From the NCBI GenBank assembly GCA_002449575.1, contig DJXC01000137.1:1-6632 (forward strand): 6,632 nucleotides of DNA, read 5' to 3'. The translations under genes and the position numbers were made by a program. The notes under the pieces were generated by a model that was not told the DNA's origin, did no database searches, and saw only the letters and a program-made list of their open reading frames with translations. Source of the stretch: Ruminococcus sp. UBA7014. GTDB taxonomy: Bacteria > Bacillota > Clostridia > Oscillospirales > Ruminococcaceae. The stretch's first letter is position 1, and every line of letters starts with the position of its first letter. Positions 1-5,888 of this stretch are shown here, in pieces.

Positions 1-46
1 CACGCGGTTTTGGAGACCGCTGCTCTACCAACTGAGCTATACCCCT
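1..46 (-). tRNA. tRNA-Trp (anticodon CCA), 5' part, cut by window start
   Basis: Read on the minus strand, the gene starts at 46 with acceptor strand AGGGGTA, then TA, then a D arm (GCTC-AGTTGGTA-GAGC), then an anticodon stem GCGGT/ACCGC enclosing the 7-nt loop CTCCAAA. The anticodon is CCA (17-15), which decodes UGG, so this is tRNA-Trp. The variable loop, T arm and 3' acceptor strand lie outside the window. In many Bacillota a tRNA-Trp gene stands just ahead of secE-nusG; whether that holds here cannot be seen. A perfect sigma-A promoter lies behind it. Confidence 0.96.
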
Positions 47-69
47 ATGATAAATAATTCAATAAACAT

Positions 70-84
70 TCAGGATTTCCCTGA
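70..84 (-). other. Short hairpin in the tRNA-Trp precursor leader
   Basis: Inverted repeat TCAGG (70-74) and CCTGA (80-84) with a 5-base loop, located just after the predicted tRNA transcription start. It would form a small hairpin near the 5' end of the precursor removed by RNase P. There is no U tract, so it is not a terminator. The function is unknown and the repeat is short enough to be chance. Confidence 0.35.
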
Positions 85-94
85 CGACTTTCAT

Positions 95-123
95 ATTATA
101 ACATAAATTTTTCGATTTGTCAA
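95..123 (-). promoter_or_regulatory. Consensus sigma-A promoter for tRNA-Trp
   Basis: On the minus strand, TTGACA (123-118) and TATAAT (100-95) are separated by exactly 17 bp. Both hexamers match the consensus perfectly, as expected for a stable-RNA promoter. Transcription should start near 88, leaving a leader of about 40 nt before the mature tRNA 5' end at 46. Confidence 0.9.
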
Positions 124-161
124 GAGGTTTTTTAAAAAAATTTAAAATTATTGATAAAATA

Positions 162-190
162 TTTACAATCTGACAATTCTATGCTATAAT
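162..190 (+). promoter_or_regulatory. Sigma-A promoter of the ecfT operon
   Basis: TTTACA (162-167), a 17-bp spacer and TATAAT (185-190), with an extended -10 TGC at 182-184. Start of transcription is predicted near 197, giving a leader of only about 26 nt. That is too short for a riboswitch, so no ligand hint for the transporter can be drawn from the leader. It diverges from the tRNA-Trp promoter, with 38 bp between the two -35 boxes. Confidence 0.85.
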
Positions 191-210
191 AAATTAAAAG
201 AAAACTTCCC

Positions 211-218
211 GGAGGTGA
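211..218 (+). promoter_or_regulatory. Ribosome binding site selecting the GTG start of ecfT
   Basis: GGAGGTGA is a near-perfect Shine-Dalgarno match, with GGAGG ending 7 nt before the GTG at 223. It fixes this GTG as the start of ecfT. Confidence 0.88.
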
Positions 219-222
219 GTCC

Positions 223-1101
223 GTGCAGACAATTGAAGAATTACATCCTGTTACTATTATGATTTATTTTCTTGCTGTTACTGGAATTGCTATGTTCTGT
301 AACTATCCTTATCTGCTTTTATGTTCTCTTATCGGCGCAATGATATATTTTATAATACAGAATCACTTGAAACATGTGAAATATCATTTTTTCTCTTTGA
401 TACTGTTTTTGATTCTGACAGGAATCAATCCTCTGGTTTCTCATAATGGCGTGACTGTTCTGTTTGTCCTGAATGATAATCCTGTTACACTGGAGGCCTT
501 GCTTTATGGAGCAAATGCTTCTGTGATGATTCTGGCTGTGCTTTACTGGCTCAGGTCTTTTTCCCAGATTATGACAAGCGAAAAAATACTTTGCATTTTC
601 GGTACATTTTCGCCTAAAATTGCGCTGATTCTTTCTATGACACTGCGTTTTATTCCGCTTCTGAACGAACAGAGCAGAAAAGTCAGTGATACCCAAAAAA
701 CTCTGGGTTATTATCAAAGTGACAATCTTATTGATGCTATCAAAGAAAAAGGCAGAATTCTGGATATTATCATCACATGGATACTGGAAAACGGCATTAT
801 TACTGCTGCTTCCATGGAAGCACGGGGATTTGGCACAGGCAGACGAACCAGTTTTTCTGTCTATCATATCCGGAAAGAAGATATTATTTTTATCTTATCA
901 ATTTTAATTTTATCCGGCACTGTCATAGCAGCTGCCAGTATGCAACAGCTTGAAATTACATTTTATCCTTATATACAGATGGCAGGACATTCTTTTATGC
1001 AGTCAGCGGGCTTGTTGGCTTATACAGTTCTTGTACTGCTGCCATCAGTTCTGGAAGCAGAGGTAGCTTTAAAATGGAAATACTTACAGTCAAAAATCTG
1101 A
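223..1101 (+). CDS. ecfT: ECF transporter transmembrane component EcfT (CbiQ family)
   Basis: The integral membrane scaffold of an energy-coupling factor importer: it links the cytoplasmic ATPases to a vitamin- or metal-binding S component. The 292-aa product has hydrophobic segments at about residues 11-46, 55-72, 93-111, 132-147, 219-238 and 261-280. It carries the CbiQ-family stretch SMTLRFIPLL (138-147) and the cytoplasmic coupling motif SMEARGFGTGRRT (197-209), whose Ala-Arg-Gly (200-202) inserts into the ATPase groove in this family. Length is slightly above the usual ~265 aa. Translation starts at GTG with a strong SD. The gene is first in its operon and overlaps the ATPase gene by 28 nt, implying coupled translation. 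The transported substrate cannot be read from EcfT; no S component is present. Family assignment is secure. Confidence 0.93.
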   Translation: MQTIEELHPVTIMIYFLAVTGIAMFCNYPYLLLCSLIGAMIYFIIQNHLKHVKYHFFSLILFLILTGINPLVSHNGVTVLFVLNDNPVTLEALLYGANASVMILAVLYWLRSFSQIMTSEKILCIFGTFSPKIALILSMTLRFIPLLNEQSRKVSDTQKTLGYYQSDNLIDAIKEKGRILDIIITWILENGIITAASMEARGFGTGRRTSFSVYHIRKEDIIFILSILILSGTVIAAASMQQLEITFYPYIQMAGHSFMQSAGLLAYTVLVLLPSVLEAEVALKWKYLQSKI

Positions 1102-2714
1102 ATTTTACTTATCCGCTTTGTCAGGAAAAAGCAATCCGAAATCTTTCATTTTCGATACAGAAAGGAGAATTTATTGTTTTGTGCGGTGCTACTGGAAGCG
1201 GCAAATCAACACTTCTTAACATGCTCAAACCGGAACTGACTCCTGTCGGAGAAAAAACAGGAGAAATTTTTCTGAAAGGCAAACCTGTTGAACAGCTTTC
1301 CGAAGCAGAATCAGCAATGACAATTGGTTATGTCATGCAGAAACCTGAACAGCAGATAGTAACTGATAAAGTATGGCATGAGCTGGCATTCGGACTTGAA
1401 AATATGCATCTGTCACAGAATACCATTGCCCGGAGAGTTGCAGAAATGGCAAGTTATTTCGGTATTGGCGGATGGTATGAAAAAAACACTTCTGAACTCT
1501 CCGGAGGTCAGAAACAACTGCTGAATCTGGCATCTGTCATGACTATGCAGCCGGAACTGCTGATTCTGGATGAACCCACAGCACAGCTTGACCCGATAGC
1601 CGCTTCTGACTTTCTTACTGTGATTAAAAGGCTGAATCAGGATTTGGGGCTGACGATTATTCTCACAGAGCATAGACTGGAAGAAGCAATTCCGCTGTGT
1701 GACAGACTGATTATCATGCAGAACGGCGAAATTCTGACAATACAGCCGCCTCGTCAGGCAGTTCAGGAAATTCAGGACAAACCGGATTTGCTGACAGCAT
1801 TTCCATCTGCTGTCAGAATTTTTTCGGAGCTCCATCACAGTGGTTTTTGTCCGCTGACCGTGAAAGAAGGCAGAATATTTCTGGAACAGCATTATCAAAA
1901 TCAGGAGCATACTCTTCCGGAACGTTCCTGTCAGGATTCTGACATTCCGGCACTGGAATTTCATGACGTATATTTCCGGTATGAACGCCATTCACCGGAT
2001 ATTCTCCGGGGCATGAATCTGACAGTATATCAGCAGGAAATTTTCTGTATTCTGGGTGAAAATGGCAGCGGAAAATCCACATCTCTGAAATGTGCCGCTA
2101 ATCTGCTGAAAATCTACAGCGGCAAGATTCAAATTTTTCAAAAAAATCTGAAAAGCTATCATGCAAATACACTTTATCAAAATTGTCTTGCCCTTCTGCC
2201 GCAGGATGTACAGACTGTTTTTTTAAAAAACACCGTCCGGAAAGAACTGGAAGCTGCCGGAACGGAACTTTCTCTTCTGCCGTTCGATACGGAAAAACTG
2301 CTTGACCGGCATCCTTATGACCTTTCCGGTGGTGAACAGCAGCTTGCTGCACTTGCCAGAGTTCTTGCTGCCAAGCCAAAACTTCTGCTTCTGGACGAGC
2401 CGACAAAGGGCATTGATGCGGCATCCAAACAGAAAATGATACAAGTACTCCGGCAACTCAGAGAAAGCGGCATGACAATTATCGCTGTTACACATGATGT
2501 TGAATTTGCTGCTGAATGCGCTGACCATTGTGCCTTATTCTTCCACGGCAGAATTGCTGCTGTTGATACACCGAAAAAATTTTTCTCCGAAAACAGTTTC
2601 TATACAACGGCTGTCAGTCGTATGACACACGGAATTTTTCGGAATGCTGTCACTGTTCAGGATGCTGTCACGCTTTGCCGGAAAAATAAAAAAGCTGAGG
2701 AAACTAATTTATGA
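1074..2714 (+). CDS. ecfA: Fused double ECF transporter ATPase (EcfA-EcfA' in one chain)
   Basis: Cytoplasmic ABC ATPase that powers the ECF importer. The 546-aa chain holds two complete nucleotide-binding domains. Domain 1 (about 1-235): Walker A GATGSGKST (38-46), Q-loop Q89, signature LSGGQ (142-146), Walker B LLILDEP (162-168), switch His200. Domain 2 (about 292-520): Walker A GENGSGKST (328-336), Q-loop Q377, signature LSGGE (417-421), Walker B LLLLDEP (437-443), His474. All catalytic residues are present in both halves. A linker of about 55 residues joins them. Many ECF systems use two separate ATPases; the fused form is known in YkoD-type thiamine/HMP transporters and other dedicated ECF systems. 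The ATG at 1074 has AGAGGT 9 nt upstream, inside ecfT. It is followed by a 4-nt ATGA overlap with the next gene. Partner: EcfT directly upstream. The substrate is unknown. Confidence 0.94.
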   Translation: MEILTVKNLNFTYPLCQEKAIRNLSFSIQKGEFIVLCGATGSGKSTLLNMLKPELTPVGEKTGEIFLKGKPVEQLSEAESAMTIGYVMQKPEQQIVTDKVWHELAFGLENMHLSQNTIARRVAEMASYFGIGGWYEKNTSELSGGQKQLLNLASVMTMQPELLILDEPTAQLDPIAASDFLTVIKRLNQDLGLTIILTEHRLEEAIPLCDRLIIMQNGEILTIQPPRQAVQEIQDKPDLLTAFPSAVRIFSELHHSGFCPLTVKEGRIFLEQHYQNQEHTLPERSCQDSDIPALEFHDVYFRYERHSPDILRGMNLTVYQQEIFCILGENGSGKSTSLKCAANLLKIYSGKIQIFQKNLKSYHANTLYQNCLALLPQDVQTVFLKNTVRKELEAAGTELSLLPFDTEKLLDRHPYDLSGGEQQLAALARVLAAKPKLLLLDEPTKGIDAASKQKMIQVLRQLRESGMTIIAVTHDVEFAAECADHCALFFHGRIAAVDTPKKFFSENSFYTTAVSRMTHGIFRNAVTVQDAVTLCRKNKKAEETNL

Positions 2715-3469
2715 ATTTCAAAGAATTTCTGCAATCCAAACCAACTGAAAACAGATGTCACTTACTGGACTGTATCCGGGGGCTGACAGTTCTGAATATG
2801 ATAGCTTTTCACGGTATCTGGGACTTGGTGTACCTCTTTGGTGTAAACTGGAACTGGTATTATGGACAGGGGGCATATCTCTGGCAGCAATGTATCTGCT
2901 GGAATTTTATTCTGTTATCGGGATTTTGTTCCGGCATGAGTCGGCATCTGCTTCGGCGAGGACTTACCGTTTTCGGCTTAGGCGCATTTATCACGCTATT
3001 TACAGCTTTATTCATGCCGGAAGATTTAATTCTGTTTGGTGTTCTGACACTGATTGGCTCTTGTATGCTGATAATGGCAGGCATCCGGAAACAGATACAG
3101 AAAATCCCGGCAATACCGGGATTTTGCATCAGTTTTCTGTTATTTGGATTTACAAAACATATTGATGACAGATTTCTTGGCTTTTTCAGTCATGAGCTGT
3201 TCACCCTGCCGGAATTTCTCTACCGGAACAATCTGACAGCATATTTCGGTTTCCCGCAGAGGGGATTTTATTCAACGGATTATTTTTCTCTGCTTCCGTG
3301 GATATTCCTATTTCTGACTGGATTTTTCATCTATCAGGCATTCGGTGAGAAAATTCTGAATATCAAGTGGAAGGGCATCGGTTTTCTGAACTTTATCGGC
3401 AGACACGCCCTTGAAATTTATGCTTTGCATCAGCCCGTGATTTACGGCATTTTATGGATTTGCATGTAA
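2711..3469 (+). CDS. DUF1624 / HGSNAT-like membrane acyltransferase
   Basis: Polytopic membrane protein of 252 aa. It resembles the heparan-alpha-glucosaminide N-acetyltransferase catalytic family (HGSNAT_cat, DUF1624). The N-terminal hallmark is RxHLLDxxRGL (15-25) followed by M30-x3-H34; the His is the likely catalytic residue by analogy with HGSNAT. Later come FGVLTLIG (109-116) and the C-terminal GRHALEIYALHQPVI (230-244). Hydrophobic segments lie at about 25-45, 58-77, 85-101, 106-124, 136-147, 194-210 and 236-250. Bacterial members of this family are mostly uncharacterised and are thought to acylate sugars or glycans using a cytoplasmic acyl donor. The ATG overlaps the ecfA stop (ATGA), with GAGG 10 nt upstream, so translation is probably coupled. 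The reason for linkage with an ECF transporter is unclear. It is not an S component: the family motifs are those of the acyltransferase. Confidence 0.8.
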   Translation: MNFKEFLQSKPTENRCHLLDCIRGLTVLNMIAFHGIWDLVYLFGVNWNWYYGQGAYLWQQCICWNFILLSGFCSGMSRHLLRRGLTVFGLGAFITLFTALFMPEDLILFGVLTLIGSCMLIMAGIRKQIQKIPAIPGFCISFLLFGFTKHIDDRFLGFFSHELFTLPEFLYRNNLTAYFGFPQRGFYSTDYFSLLPWIFLFLTGFFIYQAFGEKILNIKWKGIGFLNFIGRHALEIYALHQPVIYGILWICM

Positions 3470-3473
3470 TCTG

Positions 3474-4139
3474 TCATTTCAGGATATACTCAATCTGAGA
3501 AATCAGTTCTTTCTGAATCGCTTCAACAGATTTCATCTGATGATTTTCACAGCAGTTCAGAAATTTCCACGGCTTGCCAATACTTCCGGCATAAAGTGCC
3601 GCATCATGACAGCGTTTCAGATATTCGGGGTTTGATTCATGAGCATCTTTTTGAGATTCTTCGCCCTGATAGCGTTCAGATAATAATTTCTGAGAAACTT
3701 CTACAGGAACATCCAGAAAAATCACTTCATCCGGCTGCGGAATGCCTAACTTCTGATATTCATAATCATAAAGCCAGTTCCGGTATTCCTCCCATTTTTC
3801 ACAGGGGAGTTTTGTCATCTGATAGATAGCATTAGAAGTTGTATATCTTGCAGAAATGATAGTTTTTCCTTGTGCATAATCTACACGCCAGTCTTTCTGA
3901 TAACTGATATATCTGTCAATTGCATAGAAACTGCTTGCAGAATAGGCACTTTTTTCAGCATCGGTTTCCGGAATTTTTTTATGCAGATATTCCAGAATGA
4001 TTTCTCCGGGAAGTGACTGATAATCCGGAAAACTTAGAAATCTGAAATTCTTGCCTGTAAAGTGTTCTTTCAGCAGATTGACCTGAGTGGATTTTCCGCA
4101 GCCGTCAAGACCTTCTATAATAATAATTTTACCGTGCAT
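3474..4139 (-). CDS. tmk: Thymidylate kinase (dTMP kinase), Clostridia type
   Basis: Cytoplasmic enzyme that phosphorylates dTMP to dTDP with ATP in dTTP synthesis. The 221-aa product begins with the P-loop EGLDGCGKST (9-18), then SFPDY (36-40), AIDRYISY (73-80), ARYTTSN (97-103), NWLYDYEYQKLGIPQPDEVI (121-140) and a LID-like segment SERYQGEESQKDAHES (154-169). The DR(Y/H) motif that normally reads D/E-R-Y/H is A-R-Y here (Ala97, codon GCA), which is unusual. The open frame extends 40 codons further upstream, but the start at 4139 is preferred: it has AAGGAGA 7 nt upstream and puts the P-loop near the N-terminus as in the family. The start overlaps the end of the preceding unknown gene by 11 nt. 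It is the last gene of its operon and ends 4 bp from a convergent gene. Confidence 0.88.
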   Translation of the reverse strand: MHGKIIIIEGLDGCGKSTQVNLLKEHFTGKNFRFLSFPDYQSLPGEIILEYLHKKIPETDAEKSAYSASSFYAIDRYISYQKDWRVDYAQGKTIISARYTTSNAIYQMTKLPCEKWEEYRNWLYDYEYQKLGIPQPDEVIFLDVPVEVSQKLLSERYQGEESQKDAHESNPEYLKRCHDAALYAGSIGKPWKFLNCCENHQMKSVEAIQKELISQIEYILK

Positions 4140-4656
4140 TAGTGATTCTCCTTTTATGATATTTTCCGCAGTAGCGAAGCCAAGCCAAGTCTTCAAACAA
4201 AAAATCTGGTTCTTTCCGGAAAAACAGTTTCGGACGGTATGCAGATTCCTCTGTATCAAGAAAATTGATAATTATCCGGAAATATTCCCAGTAACTGTCA
4301 AATGATGATGTTCTGTAATTATAAATGACTCTGCCATACTGATTTTTTCCAAGCGTAAAAACCGGCTTGAAAAACTGCTGTGCAGGACGATTGGAATAAA
4401 CTATCTGATAATCCTCCTCTTGTTTATGCACAAACACTCTTTCCGAAACACGGAAATGCTCTTGATAGGGTACAGCCTTTGCAGGTTTGGCAGGCTTTCT
4501 TGTATCATTTTTTTTACAGAAACAGATTTCTCCGGCGGAACAGTCCGGTCTGACATCAGAAATTTCTTCAAATCGAATTGCATTGATTTTCCGCATTTTT
4601 TCGCTGCAACGCTGATATTTGTCATATTTGACAGTAACTATCTGTATAAACAGCAT
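4129..4656 (-). CDS. Hypothetical protein, 175 aa, in operon with macrodomain and tmk
   Basis: I do not recognise this protein. It has no obvious signal peptide or membrane segment, so it is probably cytoplasmic. It is rich in Lys/Arg and aromatic residues. The N-terminal part holds a cysteine cluster (C39, C45, C47, plus C17); residues 49-62 are basic and Pro-rich; the C-terminal part (about 83-163) is dense in Tyr/Phe/Trp and looks folded, for example NFLDTEESAY (131-140) and KLFFRKEPDFLFEDLAWL (143-160). Support for it being real: it fills the exact gap between the macrodomain gene (6 nt upstream) and tmk (11-nt overlap), shares their codon style, and has GGGAG (4672-4668) about 11 nt before its ATG. 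The SD spacing is a little long; Met21 is an alternative start but has no SD. Function unknown. Confidence 0.72.
   Translation of the reverse strand: MLFIQIVTVKYDKYQRCSEKMRKINAIRFEEISDVRPDCSAGEICFCKKNDTRKPAKPAKAVPYQEHFRVSERVFVHKQEEDYQIVYSNRPAQQFFKPVFTLGKNQYGRVIYNYRTSSFDSYWEYFRIIINFLDTEESAYRPKLFFRKEPDFLFEDLAWLRYCGKYHKRRITNAR
4147..4153 (-). promoter_or_regulatory. Ribosome binding site deciding the tmk start
   Basis: AAGGAGA on the minus strand, 7 nt before the ATG at 4139. It lies inside the last codons of the upstream 175-aa gene and rules in the internal ATG over the longer open frame beginning at 4259. Confidence 0.85.
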
Positions 4657-4662
4657 AACAGC

Positions 4663-5460
4663 TCAGACTCCCAGAATTTCTTCATAAATTTCTTTATCCA
4701 AATCTTTGAAAACATTGAAAATAATTTTTCTCAGACTGGTATCAGGATTCTGTTTCAGGTATGCCTGCACCGTATCTACAGCGATTTCAGCGGCTAATGC
4801 ATTCGGAAAATGAAATTCTCCGGTTGAGATACAGCAGAATGCAATACTTTTCAGATTTTTTTCCGCAGCAACCTGTAAACAGGAAGCATAACAGGAAGCA
4901 AGCATGAGTTTATCTTCGGCGGTGACTGTATCATAAATCACAGGACCTACTGTATGAATCACATATTTTGCAGGAAGATTATAGCCTTTTGTGATTTTCG
5001 CCGAGCCTGTCGGTTCTTCCCGACCTTGTTTCTGCATCATCTGAAAGCATACATCACGAAGCTGAACACCTGCTGCTGAATGAATGGCATTATCAATACA
5101 TTTATGACAAGGAATAAAACAGCCTAACAAAGCGGCATTGGCAGCGTTGACAACTGCATCGGCATCCAGCCGGGTGATATCGCCCTGCCAGATAAAAAGT
5201 CTGTTATCTGCCGGAACAGCAGAAAGGTCAGAAACATGCACAATTCCCTTTTCATGGTTTTCAGATTGCAGAAACTCATCCTGTAAATCCAGAAAATACT
5301 GGGAAGCCGGCATTGGATTTCTTAAATTCATCAGACTTCTGAGAAGCATTCTTTGTTCTTTATAGTCACCGACAGAAATCCGGTTTGCCTGCAAGCGATA
5401 TTCCGGCATTTCTGCCAGAAGCATATGATTCAGTTCTTTGATTTTCTCCAGTTGACTCAT
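4663..5460 (-). CDS. Zn-dependent macrodomain protein-ADP-ribose hydrolase
   Basis: Hydrolase that removes ADP-ribose from modified proteins. The 265-aa chain has an N-terminal helical region of about 85 residues and then a macrodomain: WQGDIT (91-96), VVNAANAAL (103-111), the Zn-macro signature GCFIPCHKCIDNAIH (113-127) with Cys114, His119 and Cys121 in ligand spacing, HTVGP (169-173), and the phosphate loop ISTGEFHFP (211-219). This Cys-x4-His-x-Cys pattern is the hallmark of the Zn-dependent macrodomains described in Staphylococcus aureus and Streptococcus pyogenes, which reverse ADP-ribosylation made by the sirtuin SirTM. Those homologues sit beside SirTM, a GcvH-like protein and a lipoate ligase; none is visible here. 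The start at 5460 has AGAGGA 7 nt upstream and overlaps the previous stop by 4 nt (ATGA); the longer open frame to 5556 lies inside the upstream gene. All key residues are intact. Confidence 0.9.
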   Translation of the reverse strand: MSQLEKIKELNHMLLAEMPEYRLQANRISVGDYKEQRMLLRSLMNLRNPMPASQYFLDLQDEFLQSENHEKGIVHVSDLSAVPADNRLFIWQGDITRLDADAVVNAANAALLGCFIPCHKCIDNAIHSAAGVQLRDVCFQMMQKQGREEPTGSAKITKGYNLPAKYVIHTVGPVIYDTVTAEDKLMLASCYASCLQVAAEKNLKSIAFCCISTGEFHFPNALAAEIAVDTVQAYLKQNPDTSLRKIIFNVFKDLDKEIYEEILGV

Positions 5461-5822
5461 AATTTTTTCCTCTTTTCTGTAAGCTGATAACTTAAATCCA
5501 GAAGCTTCTGAATCTGCTGTTCCTTGACAGTACCGTCCAGCAGAATGGTAATCCAATGATTTTTATTCATGTGATATGCCGGATAATAGCCGTCCATTTC
5601 CAGAAGTGAGCCGATAAACAGCGGGTCACATTTAAGATTCAAAGCCCATACTGATTCTGTACTGTTCAGTCCAAGTTTTTCTTTTCCTATTTTCATGAAC
5701 AGTGCATACCATTTTTGATTTTTCTGATTCCGGAGTATAGCAGCTTCCGGCAGTCTTGTCCAGAGATATTCCGGTTCTGACTGATATGTATCTTTGGCAT
5801 AAGCAAGCAATGATTCCAACAT
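5457..5822 (-). CDS. MmcQ/YjbR family protein (DUF419)
   Basis: Small cytoplasmic protein of 121 aa with the MmcQ/YjbR (CyaY-like, 'double-wing') pattern: an N-terminal helix (MLESLLAYAK), a strand around KWYALFMKIGKEKLGL (37-52), WALNLKCDP (59-67), and the family C-terminal signature GYYPAYHMNKNHWITILLDG (78-97) followed by a helix. Members are often annotated as DNA-binding by fold, but the biochemical role is not settled. The start at 5822 has GGGAGA 6 nt upstream; the longer open frame beginning at 5864 would start inside the terminator hairpin and is rejected. The stop overlaps the macrodomain ATG by 4 nt, so translation is coupled. It is the first gene after the hairpin at 5842-5876 and has no convincing promoter of its own. 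Confidence 0.85.
   Translation of the reverse strand: MLESLLAYAKDTYQSEPEYLWTRLPEAAILRNQKNQKWYALFMKIGKEKLGLNSTESVWALNLKCDPLFIGSLLEMDGYYPAYHMNKNHWITILLDGTVKEQQIQKLLDLSYQLTEKRKKL
5468..5473 (-). promoter_or_regulatory. Ribosome binding site deciding the macrodomain gene start
   Basis: AGAGGA on the minus strand, 7 nt before the ATG at 5460. It selects this start over the upstream in-frame Met at 5556. Confidence 0.78.
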
Positions 5823-5828
5823 AAAAAT

Positions 5829-5834
5829 TCTCCC
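5829..5834 (-). promoter_or_regulatory. Ribosome binding site of the MmcQ/YjbR gene
   Basis: GGGAGA on the minus strand, 6 nt before the ATG at 5822. It lies only 7 nt beyond the foot of the terminator hairpin, so folding of the hairpin and access to the site could be linked. Confidence 0.75.
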
Positions 5835-5841
5835 TGAAAAG

Positions 5842-5876
5842 AAAAACGGCACTGCACAGAACACAGTGCCGTTTTT
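5842..5876 (-). terminator. Rho-independent terminator after thrH (symmetric)
   Basis: Perfect 13-bp inverted repeat AAAAACGGCACTG (5842-5854) and CAGTGCCGTTTTT (5864-5876) with a 9-base loop. On the minus strand the stem ends in a U-rich run (TTTTTCTTTTC), a standard intrinsic terminator for thrH, whose stop is 12 nt away. On the plus strand it also ends in seven T, so it could work both ways. It lies just ahead of the MmcQ/YjbR ribosome binding site. Confidence 0.93.
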
Positions 5877-5888
5877 TTCTGATTTTTC

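Noticed and set aside
47..222. Riboswitch upstream of ecfT
   Set aside because: The promoter at 162-190 leaves a leader of only about 26 nt, too short for any known vitamin riboswitch.
319..867. 182-aa minus-strand open frame inside ecfT
   Set aside because: It lies wholly antisense to a clear EcfT gene, has no ribosome binding site that I could see, and has a Cys/His/Asn/Gln-rich composition typical of a shadow frame.
1413..1991. 192-aa minus-strand open frame inside the fused ATPase gene
   Set aside because: Antisense to intact ABC ATPase motifs; no recognisable domain; shadow of the coding frame.
2711..3469. Third gene as the missing ECF S component
   Set aside because: It carries the DUF1624/HGSNAT motifs (RxHLLDxxRG, M-x3-H, GRHALEIYALHQP) and is longer than S components.
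4140..4259. N-terminal extension of tmk by 40 residues
   Set aside because: The extension overlaps the upstream gene, has no ribosome binding site, and would push the P-loop far from the N-terminus. The ATG at 4139 has a strong site.
5461..5556. N-terminal extension of the macrodomain protein by 32 residues
   Set aside because: It lies within the MmcQ/YjbR coding region, while the ATG at 5460 has a good ribosome binding site and the typical 4-nt ATGA overlap.
5823..5864. Start of the MmcQ/YjbR protein at 5864
   Set aside because: That start would lie in the terminator stem-loop and add a non-family Phe-rich leader; the ATG at 5822 has a ribosome binding site and matches family length.
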